Positions 37,461 through 45,626 of a DNA stretch of 64,000 bases are shown piece after piece. The position numbers were made by a program, and so were the translations under genes. How positions within the stretch are numbered: position 1 is the first letter of the stretch; every line of letters begins with the position of its first letter. Origin of the DNA: Ruegeria_B marisflavi (GTDB taxonomy: Bacteria; Pseudomonadota; Alphaproteobacteria; Rhodobacterales; Rhodobacteraceae); contig NZ_JAOVQN010000002.1 of assembly GCF_025673445.1 (NCBI RefSeq), forward strand, positions 186,001-250,000. Direction: 5' to 3'. The notes beneath the pieces are model-generated. The model was not told the origin of the DNA. It did not search any database and saw only the letters and a list, made by a program, of their open reading frames with translations.

Positions 37461-38093
37461 ATGGGACAGGTGATCACGGTCGCGCAACAGAAGGGCGGGT
37501 CGGGCAAGACCACGCTGGCGGTCAATCTGGCCGTTGCCTTTGCTCGCGCGGGCAAACGGGTTGCGCTGATGGATACCGACCCGCAGGGGTCGGCCGGGCG
37601 CTGGTTCATGGCGCGGCTCGAGGCGGGCGGCGAGCCGGGGCTGGAGTTTTCTACCGCCTCGGCCTGGGGCGTGAGTTACGAGGTGCGCAAACTGGCCAAG
37701 GAGCATGACATCGTCATCATCGACACTCCGCCCAAGGCCGACAGCGATCTGCGCCCTGCGCTGCGCGAGGCCGATCTGGTGCTGATCCCGGTGGCGACCT
37801 CGCATCTGGACCTGTGGGCGGTGGAAATGGTGCTGTACCTGGCCGAGCGCGAGGAAAAGCCCGCGCTGATGGTGTTGACCCGCAACCGCCCGGGAACCCG
37901 GCTGGCACAGGATGTGGCGGCCAAGGCCGGTGAGATGAAGGCGGAACTGGCGCAGGCGGTGATGGCGAACCGCGTGGTCTATGCCGAGACATTGGGGCAG
38001 GGGCGCGCCGCGCTGGAGGCGCCCAAGGGCCCGGCCCATGCCGAAGTGACTGGATTGATGCAGGAAATAGAGCGCGCGCTGGAAAAGCTGTGA
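37461..38093 (+). CDS. ParA/MinD-type ATPase without ParB
   Basis: 210 residues with the deviant Walker A KGGSGKTT (11-18), DTDPQGSA, and IIDTPPKAD Walker B. It resembles small ParA-like ATPases that position cargo on the nucleoid (chemoreceptor clusters, carboxysomes, plasmids). No ParB or cargo gene is adjacent. GGAGGGCCCCC precedes the start. Confidence 0.85.
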   Translation: MGQVITVAQQKGGSGKTTLAVNLAVAFARAGKRVALMDTDPQGSAGRWFMARLEAGGEPGLEFSTASAWGVSYEVRKLAKEHDIVIIDTPPKADSDLRPALREADLVLIPVATSHLDLWAVEMVLYLAEREEKPALMVLTRNRPGTRLAQDVAAKAGEMKAELAQAVMANRVVYAETLGQGRAALEAPKGPAHAEVTGLMQEIERALEKL

Positions 38094-38125
38094 TAGGCTG
38101 AAAGGGCAGGAGAAGGAGACCCCCC

Positions 38126-38452
38126 ATGCCCAAGATCGTCAAGGCCGCCCCGGTGCAAACCGTGATCACCACATTCGAGATGACGCCGGGCACTTGTCAG
38201 GATCTGCTCGAGGCGCTGACCGATGCCTATGCCGAGTTCATCTCGAAACAACCCGGGTTCATCGCTGCTGGCCTGCATGTGAACGACGCCCAGACCCGCA
38301 TCGCCAATTACTCGCAATGGCGGCGGCGCGAGGATTTCCTGGCCATGCTGCGCACCCCCGAGATGCGCGAGAGAAATCGCAAGCTGAACGAGATGTGCAA
38401 AAGCTTTGAGCCGGTGATGTACGAGGTGGCCGAGACTTTTGACGCCAGTTGA
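38126..38452 (+). CDS. antibiotic biosynthesis monooxygenase (ABM) domain protein
   Basis: 108 residues of ferredoxin-like ABM fold: VITTFEMTPGTCQDLLEALTDAY, then FIAAGLHVNDAQTRIANYSQWRRREDF. The family includes heme-degrading and quinone-oxidising enzymes and many of unknown role. AGGAGGAGACC-like purines precede ATG 38126; the gene is 33 bases after the ParA gene. Confidence 0.82.
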   Translation: MPKIVKAAPVQTVITTFEMTPGTCQDLLEALTDAYAEFISKQPGFIAAGLHVNDAQTRIANYSQWRRREDFLAMLRTPEMRERNRKLNEMCKSFEPVMYEVAETFDAS

Positions 38453-38467
38453 AACCGCTGAAAAAGG

Positions 38468-38481
38468 CTGATCTGGATCAA
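38468..38481. promoter_or_regulatory. FNR/CRP-family box upstream of the universal stress gene
   Basis: CTGAT-ctgg-ATCAA matches TTGAT-N4-ATCAA at nine of ten positions, centred about 63 bases before the usp start codon. Confidence 0.65.
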
Positions 38482-38537
38482 GGCAAAGGCGCGGGCGGCA
38501 CGGCATTCTGCGCCTATCCCTAACGGAGGCGCGAACC

Positions 38538-38945
38538 ATGTATCACAATATACTCGTCCCCATTTCGTTCGATTCCGAGCGCGACATCTCAGCCCCGCTG
38601 AAGCTGGCCAAAATGCTGGCCACGCCTGAGGCGCGGATCACGCTGTTGCATGTGGTCGAGCATATCCCGGCCTATGCGATCTCGTATATGCCGCCCGACT
38701 ATCTGGCCGAGGCGCGCAAGGCGCTGAAGGGCGAGCTGGACAAGCTGGCCGCCGATCTGCCCAACGCAGCCGGTGTGCTGATCGAGGGGCATTCGGGCCG
38801 CTCGATCCTGGACTGGGCCGAGACCAACAAGCCCGATCTGATCATCATTTCGTCGCACCGGCCGGGCATGCAGGATCTGCTGCTGGGATCCACTGCGGCG
38901 CAGGTCGTCCGCCATGCGCAATGCGCAGTGCATGTGGTGCGCTGA
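38538..38945 (+). CDS. universal stress protein, UspA family
   Basis: 135 residues, one Usp domain. The N-terminal MYHNILVPISFDS and the ATP-binding SSHRPGMQDLLLGSTAAQVVRHAQCAVHVVR-type end are characteristic (Gly-x2-Gly-x9-Gly-Ser class, slightly changed). Cytoplasmic nucleotide-binding stress protein. A box for FNR-type activators upstream predicts induction at low oxygen, as known for usp genes in related bacteria. Confidence 0.92.
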   Translation: MYHNILVPISFDSERDISAPLKLAKMLATPEARITLLHVVEHIPAYAISYMPPDYLAEARKALKGELDKLAADLPNAAGVLIEGHSGRSILDWAETNKPDLIIISSHRPGMQDLLLGSTAAQVVRHAQCAVHVVR

Positions 38946-39006
38946 ATTCACCTAGGGTCACTGTCGATATTGCCATAAGAGACTGAATAAGCGATACGAT
39001 CAACCT

Positions 39007-39585
39007 ATGGTCGTGTCGCTTGTGATTCTTTTGGTTTCCCTCGGTCTGTTCACTTGGTCTGTCCTGAGTAGCGGTCCCGTCTTCTCCCTTGCTTTGCTCT
39101 TGTCGGCTGTCGGCTTTGTGGCCAGCTTTCTGCTGCTTGTGCGGATCAGAATGCGGCCCCCGGCGAAATGGATCGTCGTCGATGGGTCCAATGTGATGTT
39201 CTGGCGCGAGGATACCCCCCAGTTGCAGACAGTCCAGCAGTGCATCGAGGCGCTGGTCATGCATGGCTGGACCCCGGTCGTGTGGTTCGACGCGAATGTC
39301 GGTTACCAGGTCGGGTCGCGCTATATGGGGCCGCGGGCACTGTCGCGGGCGCTGCGCTATCCAGCGGCCCGTATCAAGGTGGCGCCCAAGGGCACGCCGG
39401 CCGATCCGCTGCTGATCGCAGAGGCCCGGCAACGGGGCGCGCGCATCGTCACCAACGACCGTTACCGCGACTGGGCCGAGGCCCATCCTCAGGTTCGCAA
39501 CCCCGACCTGTTCCTGCGCGGCACTGCCTCGTTCGATGGGGTCATCCTGCGGGTCGAGGACGAGCATCTGCGCCGCCGCGCCTGA
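39007..39585 (+). CDS. membrane-anchored NYN/Zc3h12a-like ribonuclease
   Basis: 192 residues. Two N-terminal membrane helices (about 2-21 and 26-46) are followed by a cytoplasmic PIN/NYN-type domain: IVVDGSNVMFW (metal Asp and Asn), ADPLLIAEARQRGARIVTNDRYRDWAE (Asp and the TNDxxRD motif). This is the layout of the RNase_Zc3h12a family. Metal-dependent RNase activity at the inner membrane is inferred. Not next to an antitoxin gene. Confidence 0.8.
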   Translation: MVVSLVILLVSLGLFTWSVLSSGPVFSLALLLSAVGFVASFLLLVRIRMRPPAKWIVVDGSNVMFWREDTPQLQTVQQCIEALVMHGWTPVVWFDANVGYQVGSRYMGPRALSRALRYPAARIKVAPKGTPADPLLIAEARQRGARIVTNDRYRDWAEAHPQVRNPDLFLRGTASFDGVILRVEDEHLRRRA

Positions 39586-39588
39586 CGG

Positions 39589-40080
39589 TTACCGCCGCTC
39601 GCCCGAAAGGTCGTTGCCCGTCAGCCGCACCGCCTTGCCGAAGCCCGCGTTCAGCAGCCCGTCGAGGATGGCAAAGCGGACAAATCGGAAATCGCCGAAA
39701 TCGGCATAAAGCCCCGCCTTGGGCCGCAGGTCCAAATAGCGGGCGCGCAGCGCGTCATGCTCGGGCGTGCCGCGCGCGATCGGTTGTGCGAAGCAGTGCA
39801 GGGTCAGGCGCGGATGGGTCAACGGGTCGCCCTTGGCGCCCGGCTCCCCGATCAGCAGGGCGCAGGTGGGGGTCGCCTCCAAAGCGGCGGTATGGGCGGC
39901 CAGGGATGAGATCAGCGAGACAGGCATGCCCTGCGCATCGGTGGCCAGCGCGATGCGGCTGACCGAAGGGGTCATGCCGCCCGGTTGCAGCACCGCCAGC
40001 GCGGCGTGCCGCGCGGCGTCGATCAGGGCGCGGGCCTGGGCGCGGGTTTCGGCATCGGCGGGCAGATAGGGGTCGGTCAT
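39589..40080 (-). CDS. pyridoxamine-phosphate-oxidase-fold protein (HugZ-like)
   Basis: 163 residues with the split-barrel flavin-binding fold: LIDAARHAALAVLQPGG, SRIALATDAQGMPVSLISSLAAHTAAL, CALLIGEPGAKGDPLTHPRLTL. Similar to the N-terminal part of HugZ-type heme-utilisation proteins and other FMN/F420-binding oxidases. The start overlaps the stop of the formate/nitrite channel gene (ATGA), so both lie in one transcript. Confidence 0.82.
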   Translation of the reverse strand: MTDPYLPADAETRAQARALIDAARHAALAVLQPGGMTPSVSRIALATDAQGMPVSLISSLAAHTAALEATPTCALLIGEPGAKGDPLTHPRLTLHCFAQPIARGTPEHDALRARYLDLRPKAGLYADFGDFRFVRFAILDGLLNAGFGKAVRLTGNDLSGERR

Positions 40081-40868
40081 AATGGGCTCTGACGCAGATA
40101 GGCAAAGCGATAGGCCAGCGCCACACCGCCCGCCCCGCCCAGGATATTGCCCAGCGTGACCCAGAGCAGGTTCGCCAGCGCTGCGCCGAATGTCACCTCG
40201 GCCCCGGCCAGCATGCCTTGCGGGATCAGGTACATATTGGCCACCGAGTGTTCCAGTCCCAGCAGGACGAACCCCGAGATCGGCCAGAGGATGGCCAGGA
40301 TCTTGCCCGCAGCAGTCCGCGCGGCAAAGGTCAGCCAGACCGCAAGGCAGACCAGCGCGTTGCACAGCACCCCGCGCATGAAGGCCGCGCCGGGGTCCAG
40401 CGCCGCCTTGCCGTGCGCGATGGCCTGCGCGGTGTCGCCCATCGGCCCGTCCAGGAGGTCCGTCAGGCCAAAAGCCAGCGCCAGCCCCACGGACCCCACC
40501 AGATTACCCAGATAGACCAAGCCCCAATTGCGCAACAGTGCGGACAGGGTGATCCGCCGGTCCACCGCCGCCATCACCATCAGCGCGTTGCCGGTGAACA
40601 GCTCGGCGCCACCGACGATGACCAGGATCAGCCCCAGTGAGAACACCACCCCGCCCAGGAAGCGTGCCGGACCAAAGCCCGCATCCGCGCCGGTCATCAC
40701 CATCGTATAGGCCGCGCCGCCAAAGCCGATGAAAACCCCCGCAAGCACCGCAAGCGTCAGGGTCTGGCCGACGCCAAGACCGGCCTTGGCCACGCCTGCG
40801 GTTTCCACCAGGCGGGCGATTTCGGCGGGTTTATAGGCGTCGAGCCCGGTGGGGTTGGTTTCGCTCAT
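40077..40868 (-). CDS. formate/nitrite transporter family channel
   Basis: 263 residues, six membrane helices with the FNT signatures GGAELFTGNALM and NLVGSVGLALAFG, and LEHSVANMYLIP in the later half. It forms a pentameric channel for formate, nitrite or hydrosulfide. A perfect FNR box (TTGAT-N4-ATCAA) lies 36 bases upstream of ATG 40868, so expression should rise when oxygen falls. Which anion it passes cannot be told from sequence. Confidence 0.92.
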   Translation of the reverse strand: MSETNPTGLDAYKPAEIARLVETAGVAKAGLGVGQTLTLAVLAGVFIGFGGAAYTMVMTGADAGFGPARFLGGVVFSLGLILVIVGGAELFTGNALMVMAAVDRRITLSALLRNWGLVYLGNLVGSVGLALAFGLTDLLDGPMGDTAQAIAHGKAALDPGAAFMRGVLCNALVCLAVWLTFAARTAAGKILAILWPISGFVLLGLEHSVANMYLIPQGMLAGAEVTFGAALANLLWVTLGNILGGAGGVALAYRFAYLRQSPL

Positions 40869-40903
40869 ATCCGGAGCCTAGCCATGGTCGCGCCGTCTGT
40901 ACA

Positions 40904-40917
40904 TTGATGCCGATCAA
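40904..40917. promoter_or_regulatory. FNR box, perfect consensus, upstream of the formate/nitrite channel
   Basis: TTGAT-gccg-ATCAA, ten of ten consensus positions. It lies 36 bases before the start codon of the channel gene and just past the end of phnF. Confidence 0.75.
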
Positions 40918-40925
40918 AGGGCGGC

Positions 40926-41636
40926 TCAGTCCTCGCCCACGGTCAGCGTCACCCGGTCACCGGCAAACCAGGTGCGGCCGTATTCCACCGGCCGGCCTTC
41001 GGGGTCCACATTCACGCCGGTCGTATGGAGCAGCGGCGCGCCCTCGTTCAGGCGCAGGTGCAATGCCTGTGTCGCGGTGGCGGGCCGGGCGGTGAGTCGG
41101 GTCCAGACCCGGGTGAAATCCGCCACCCCCATGCGTTGCAGGGCGGCGGTGACGGATCGGGTCTCGGTCAGCGCCTCGGGCAGGCCCGGAAAACGGTCGG
41201 CGGGAAACACGCTCTGGAACACGGCGATGGGCTGGCCGTCGGCCAGCGACAGTCCGTCATAGACATGCACCTGCGCGCCGGGCGGCAGGCCCAGCGCCTC
41301 GGCCTCTGTCGCGTCTGCGGTGCGGGTCAGCAGGGTCAGGATGCGTTTGCCCGGAATGCGGCCCCCGGCGGCGATATTCTTGTGAAACCGCACCCGTTTG
41401 CCGATGGCGTAATCGGTGGGCCGGGCGGCGACAAAGACACCGGCGCCGCGCCGCGCATGCACCAGCCCCTGTTCGGCGAGATCGGCCAGTGCCCGGCGCA
41501 CCGTGTGCCGGTTGACGCCATGGGTCGCGGCCAGCTGCGCCTCGGTCGGCAGCTGGTCGCCTTCGCAATAACGCCCCTCGGCGATGTCTTCGGTCAGGCT
41601 CAGCGCGATGGTCTTCCAGACGGGGCTGCGGCTCAT
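40926..41636 (-). CDS. phnF: GntR-family regulator PhnF of the C-P lyase operon
   Basis: 236 residues with an N-terminal GntR winged helix (ALSLTEDIAEGRYCEGDQLPTEAQLAATHGVNRHTVRRALADL) and a C-terminal UTRA ligand-binding domain. Divergent from phnG; PhnF represses phn genes and itself. ATG 41636 is the start. A long inverted repeat in the 103-base gap (41693-41721) is a likely operator. Confidence 0.92.
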   Translation of the reverse strand: MSRSPVWKTIALSLTEDIAEGRYCEGDQLPTEAQLAATHGVNRHTVRRALADLAEQGLVHARRGAGVFVAARPTDYAIGKRVRFHKNIAAGGRIPGKRILTLLTRTADATEAEALGLPPGAQVHVYDGLSLADGQPIAVFQSVFPADRFPGLPEALTETRSVTAALQRMGVADFTRVWTRLTARPATATQALHLRLNEGAPLLHTTGVNVDPEGRPVEYGRTWFAGDRVTLTVGED

Positions 41637-41692
41637 GTCATCAAAACTTCATCACTGCGTGGATTGCGGGATGGGGGGCAACCCGCTAATAT

Positions 41693-41721
41693 TTGTCTAG
41701 TTGTATAGTGAATGTAGACAA
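41693..41721. promoter_or_regulatory. inverted repeat between phnF and phnG, likely PhnF operator
   Basis: TTGTCTA-N15-TAGACAA, perfect 7-bp arms, with a further GTATAG in the spacer. It ends 18 bases before phnG, a position suited to repression. Confidence 0.55.
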
Positions 41722-41739
41722 CCCGGCCAAGAGGCTTTT

Positions 41740-42195
41740 ATGGCAGATCAAGAGAAAGAGACGGCGGCGCGGCAGGGCTGGATGGGCCTCTTGGCCCGCG
41801 CGCCCGAGGCGGCGCTGATGGCGCTCTGGGACCGGGTCGAGGAGCGCCCCGCCTATGACTGGCTGCGCGCGCCCGAGACCGGCGGCGTGATGGTACGCGG
41901 CCGCGCCGGTGGCACCGGCGCCCCCTTCAACCTGGGCGAGATGACCGTGACGCGCTGCGCCCTCGCATTGGCGGATGGCACGGTGGGGCACGCCTATGTG
42001 CAGGGCCGTTCGCGGGCCAAGGCCGAGGCGGCGGCGCTGATCGACGCGCTGATGCAGACCGAGGCCGCCGAACGTATCCGCGCCCTGGTACTGGACCCAT
42101 TGGCCGCCCAGATGGCCGAGCGCGCCGAAACCCGCGCGGCCCGGGCCGCCGCCACCAAGGTCGAGTTCTTCACGCTGGTCAGGGGAGAGGATTGA
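41740..42195 (+). CDS. phnG: phosphonate C-P lyase system protein PhnG
   Basis: 151 residues. PhnG with PhnH, PhnI and PhnJ makes the C-P lyase core complex that degrades alkylphosphonates for phosphate. The family block EMTVTRCALALADGTVGHAYVQGRSRAKAEAAALIDAL is clear. AAGAGG precedes ATG 41740. It overlaps phnH by one base (TGATG). Confidence 0.93.
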   Translation: MADQEKETAARQGWMGLLARAPEAALMALWDRVEERPAYDWLRAPETGGVMVRGRAGGTGAPFNLGEMTVTRCALALADGTVGHAYVQGRSRAKAEAAALIDALMQTEAAERIRALVLDPLAAQMAERAETRAARAAATKVEFFTLVRGED

Positions 42196-42770
42196 TGGAC
42201 GGATCGAGCCTTTATGCCGGTGGCTTTCGCGACGCGCCTGTCGATGCGGCACATGCCTTTCGCGCCGCGATGACCGCCATGGCGCGGCCGGGTGACATCC
42301 GCAGGATCGTGGGGGCCACGCCACCCGCGCCTTTGTCTGGAGCGGCAGGTACGCTGTTGCTGACGCTCTGCGACCCGGAAACGCGGGTGCATCTGGGTGG
42401 GGCGGCGGACAATGATGCGGTACGCCAGTGGCTGAGCTTTCACACAGGTGCGCCGCTTTGTGACGCCGGTGAGGCCGATTTCGCGCTGGGCAGCTGGGCC
42501 GACCTGATGCCGCTGTCGCGCTACCGGATCGGCACGCCGGAATATCCCGACCGTTCAGCGACTTTGATCGTTGAATGCGAAACACTGGAGAACGTGGGCG
42601 CGGTGCTGAGCGGTCCGGGTATCCGCGACACGGCGCGCCTGTCGTTGCCGGACGCGGGCGCGTTGCAGGGCAACGCGATGCTTTACCCGCTGGGCTGCGA
42701 TTTTTTCTTCACCTGTGGCGACCGGGTTGCGGCCCTGCCGCGCAGCACCACCATCCGCGCGGAGGACTAG
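42195..42770 (+). CDS. phnH: phosphonate C-P lyase system protein PhnH
   Basis: 191 residues of the PhnH family, an inactive PLP-transferase-like fold that forms part of the C-P lyase core. Typical start GGFRDAPVDAAHAFRAAMTAMARPG and end LYPLGCDFFFTCGDRVAALPRSTTI. ATG 42195 overlaps the phnG stop; phnI follows after three bases. Confidence 0.93.
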   Translation: MDGSSLYAGGFRDAPVDAAHAFRAAMTAMARPGDIRRIVGATPPAPLSGAAGTLLLTLCDPETRVHLGGAADNDAVRQWLSFHTGAPLCDAGEADFALGSWADLMPLSRYRIGTPEYPDRSATLIVECETLENVGAVLSGPGIRDTARLSLPDAGALQGNAMLYPLGCDFFFTCGDRVAALPRSTTIRAED

Positions 42771-42773
42771 GCC

Positions 42774-43865
42774 ATGTATGTTGCCGTCAAAGGGGGCGAA
42801 CGCGCCATCGAGAACGCCCATGCCTGGCTGGCCGAGGAGCGGCGGGGTGACCCTGAGGTCGCCGAGCTGTCCCTCGCCCAGATCCGCGAACAATTGAGCC
42901 TGGCGGTCAACCGGGTGATGGCCGAGGGCTCGCTCTATGACCCCGACCTGGCCGCGCTGGCGATCAAGCAGGCGCGCGGCGACCTGATCGAGGCGATCTT
43001 TCTGATCCGCGCCTATCGCACCACCCTGCCGCGCTTTGGCGCAAGCCGCGCGGTCGATACCGGCGCGATGGCCTGCGATCGGCGCATCTCGGCGACGTTC
43101 AAGGACGCGCCGGGCGGGCAGGTTCTGGGGCCGACCTTCGACTACACCCATCGCCTGTTGGATTTCAAACTGGCCGCCGAGGGCGCGGTGCCGCCCGCAC
43201 CAAGCGCGCCGCCGCGTCGCGAGCCAACGCCGCATATCACCGAGTTCCTGGGGCAAGAGGGGCTGATCCAGTCCGAACCCGAAAGCGAGGTCGCGCCGCG
43301 CGATCTGACCCGCGAACCGCTGGAATTTCCCGCCGACCGCGCCCTGCGCCTGCAATCGCTGGCGCGCGGGGATGAGGGGTTTGTGCTGGGCATGGCCTAT
43401 TCCACCCAGCGCGGCTATGCCCGCAACCATGCCTTTGTCGGCGAGCTGCGCATCGGGCGGGTCACGGTCGAGATGGAGATCCCTGAACTGGGTTTTGCCA
43501 TCGAGATCGGCGAGGTCGAGCTGACCGAATGCGAGACGGTCAACCAGTTCAAGGGCTCCAAGACCGAACCGCCGCAGTTCACGCGCGGCTATGGGCTGGT
43601 GTTCGGCCAGTCCGAACGCAAGGCAATCTCCATGGCGCTGGTCGACCGCGCCCTGCGCTGGCAGGAGCTGGGCGAGGACAATCTGGGCGCCCCGGCGCAG
43701 GACGAGGAATTTGTGCTCAGCCATTGCGACAATATCCAGGCCACCGGGTTTCTGGAGCATATCAAGTTGCCCCATTACGTCGATTTCCAGTCGGAACTGG
43801 AACTGGTGCGCAAACTGCGCCGCGAGGCGGAAGAGCGCATCGCGCATCGGGAGGCGGCGGAATGA
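42774..43865 (+). CDS. phnI: C-P lyase subunit PhnI
   Basis: 363 residues. PhnI, in the core complex, replaces adenine of ATP with the phosphonate to give ribose 1-phosphonate 5-triphosphate. The start MYVAVKGGERAIENAHAWL and the internal LGMAYSTQRGYARNHAFVGELRIG are diagnostic. The stop overlaps the start of an EamA transporter gene (ATGA) that intrudes between phnI and phnJ. Confidence 0.95.
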   Translation: MYVAVKGGERAIENAHAWLAEERRGDPEVAELSLAQIREQLSLAVNRVMAEGSLYDPDLAALAIKQARGDLIEAIFLIRAYRTTLPRFGASRAVDTGAMACDRRISATFKDAPGGQVLGPTFDYTHRLLDFKLAAEGAVPPAPSAPPRREPTPHITEFLGQEGLIQSEPESEVAPRDLTREPLEFPADRALRLQSLARGDEGFVLGMAYSTQRGYARNHAFVGELRIGRVTVEMEIPELGFAIEIGEVELTECETVNQFKGSKTEPPQFTRGYGLVFGQSERKAISMALVDRALRWQELGEDNLGAPAQDEEFVLSHCDNIQATGFLEHIKLPHYVDFQSELELVRKLRREAEERIAHREAAE

Positions 43866-44707
43866 GCGGTTTTGTCTTTCTGGTGGTGATGCTGGCGGCG
43901 CTGCTGCACGCCACATGGAACGCGCTGGTCAAGGGTGGTTCGGACAAGAGCGCCGCGATGACGGCGGTGGTGATGGGGCAGGGCCTGTCGGGGCTGCTGC
44001 TCCTGCCCTTTGCGCCGCCGCTCGACTGGTCTTGCTGGCCCTATCTTCTGGCGGGCATCGGGCTGCACCTGGGCTATCAGCTGTTCCTGATCCAGGCCTA
44101 CAAGATCGGTGACCTGACCCAGGTCTACCCCATTGCGCGCGGCGCTTCGCCTTTGCTGGTGGCGCTGGGAACGGCACTGTTCTTTGGCGTGACGTTCAGC
44201 CAGACCGAGATGCTGGCGATGGCGATGATCTCGGTCGGGATCGCCTCGATCGCGCTGGTGCGGCGGGCGGATGGCAATTTCAACATGGCCGCCGCTGGGC
44301 TGGCGCTGATCACCGGGCTGTTCATCGCCGCCTATTCCATTGTCGACGGGCAGGGCGCGCGCATCGCGGGAACAGCGCTGGGCTTTTTCGGCACGCTGAC
44401 AGCGGCGAATGCGCTGGGTTTTGCGCTGGTGGCGCGGGTCGCGCGGCCGGGGCTCTTGCGGCGGGCGGCCAGCCTTTGGCGGCTGGCGATCCTTGGCGGC
44501 GCCGCCTCGTTCACCGCATATGTGCTGGTGGTCTGGGCCTTTACCCAGGCGCCCATCGCGCTGGTCACCGCGCTGCGTGAATGTTCCATCGTCTTTGCGC
44601 TGATCATCGGCGTTACTTTCCTCAACGAAAGGCTCGACCTGAAAAAGGTCGCCTCGACCGCGCTGACCCTTGCTGGCGCGATCCTTCTGCGCATGAGCCG
44701 GAGCTAA
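43862..44707 (+). CDS. EamA/DMT transporter embedded in the phn operon
   Basis: 281 residues, about ten helices in two EamA repeats (HATWNALVKGGSDKSAAM and LGYQLFLIQAYKIGDLTQVYPIARG in the first, the AFTQAPIALVTALRECSIVFALIIGV block in the second). The start overlaps the phnI stop and the stop is three bases before phnJ, so it is translated as part of the operon. E. coli has no such gene here. No phnCDE transporter is in the window, so it may move a phosphonate or a by-product. The direction is unknown. Confidence 0.88.
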   Translation: MSGFVFLVVMLAALLHATWNALVKGGSDKSAAMTAVVMGQGLSGLLLLPFAPPLDWSCWPYLLAGIGLHLGYQLFLIQAYKIGDLTQVYPIARGASPLLVALGTALFFGVTFSQTEMLAMAMISVGIASIALVRRADGNFNMAAAGLALITGLFIAAYSIVDGQGARIAGTALGFFGTLTAANALGFALVARVARPGLLRRAASLWRLAILGGAASFTAYVLVVWAFTQAPIALVTALRECSIVFALIIGVTFLNERLDLKKVASTALTLAGAILLRMSRS

Positions 44708-44710
44708 CCC

Positions 44711-45541
44711 ATGTCTGACTATAACTTCGCCTATCTTGATGAGCAGACCAAGCGGATGATCCGCCGCGCCATCCTCAAGGGGCTGGCGGTACCGGGATAT
44801 CAGGTGCCCTTTGCCAGCCGCGAGATGCCGATGCCCTATGGCTGGGGCACCGGCGGCGTGCAGGTTTCGGCCGCGACACTGACGCCCGAGGACCGGCTGA
44901 AGGTGATCGACCAGGGCGCCGACGACACCACCAACGCGGTGTCGATCCGCAAGTTCTTTGAACGCACGGCCGGGGTGGCCACGACCGAGGCGACGCAGGA
45001 GGCAACGGTGATCCAGACCCGGCACCGCATCCCCGAGGCGGGGCTGACCGAGGATCAGATCCTGGTCTATCAGGTGCCGATCCCGGAACCGCTGCGGTTT
45101 CTGGAACCGCGCGAGACCGAGACACGCAAGATGCACAGCCTTCAGGAATACGGGCTGATGCATGTGAAGCTTTACGAAGACATCAGCCAGCATGGCGCGA
45201 TCTCGACCGCCTATGCCTATCCGGTGCGGGTGGCCGATCGCTATGTGATGGATCCCAGCCCGATCCCCAAGTTCGATAATCCAAAGATGGAGATGGCGGC
45301 GATCCAGCTCTTTGGCGCCGGGCGCGAACAGCGCATCTATGCGGTACCGCCCTACACCCGCGTCGTCAGCCTAGATTTCGAAGACTACCCGTTCGAGGCC
45401 ACGAAGGCCGATCACGCCTGCGACCTCTGCGGGGCCGGGGACAGCTATCTGGACGAGGTGATCATGGACGATGCGGGAAACCGGATGTTCGTCTGCTCCG
45501 ACACCGATTACTGCCGCACACGCAGCGAGGCGGCGGCATGA
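44711..45541 (+). CDS. phnJ: C-P lyase catalytic subunit PhnJ, radical SAM
   Basis: 276 residues. PhnJ cleaves the C-P bond of ribose 1-phosphonate 5-phosphate using a [4Fe-4S] cluster and SAM. The unusual ligand pattern C-x2-C-x21-C-x5-C (CDLCGAG...FVCSDTDYC) is complete near the C-terminus. It follows the EamA gene by three bases and is separated from phnK by 85 bases containing two AT-rich palindromes. Confidence 0.96.
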   Translation: MSDYNFAYLDEQTKRMIRRAILKGLAVPGYQVPFASREMPMPYGWGTGGVQVSAATLTPEDRLKVIDQGADDTTNAVSIRKFFERTAGVATTEATQEATVIQTRHRIPEAGLTEDQILVYQVPIPEPLRFLEPRETETRKMHSLQEYGLMHVKLYEDISQHGAISTAYAYPVRVADRYVMDPSPIPKFDNPKMEMAAIQLFGAGREQRIYAVPPYTRVVSLDFEDYPFEATKADHACDLCGAGDSYLDEVIMDDAGNRMFVCSDTDYCRTRSEAAA

Positions 45542-45562
45542 GCGCATCGGTCGGAACGGGGG

Positions 45563-45608
45563 AAAAAATTTCCACGAAATTTTTTGGACAGGATTTTTTC
45601 AAAATCCT
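45563..45608. repeat. two AT-rich palindromes between phnJ and phnK
   Basis: AAAAAATTTC-cac-GAAATTTTTT (45563-45585) and AGGATTTT-ttc-AAAATCCT (45590-45608), both perfect. They may stabilise the mRNA, attenuate transcription or be a small mobile repeat. No protein is coded here. Confidence 0.75.
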
Positions 45609-45626
45609 GGGCGCGGGAGGTGAGCG

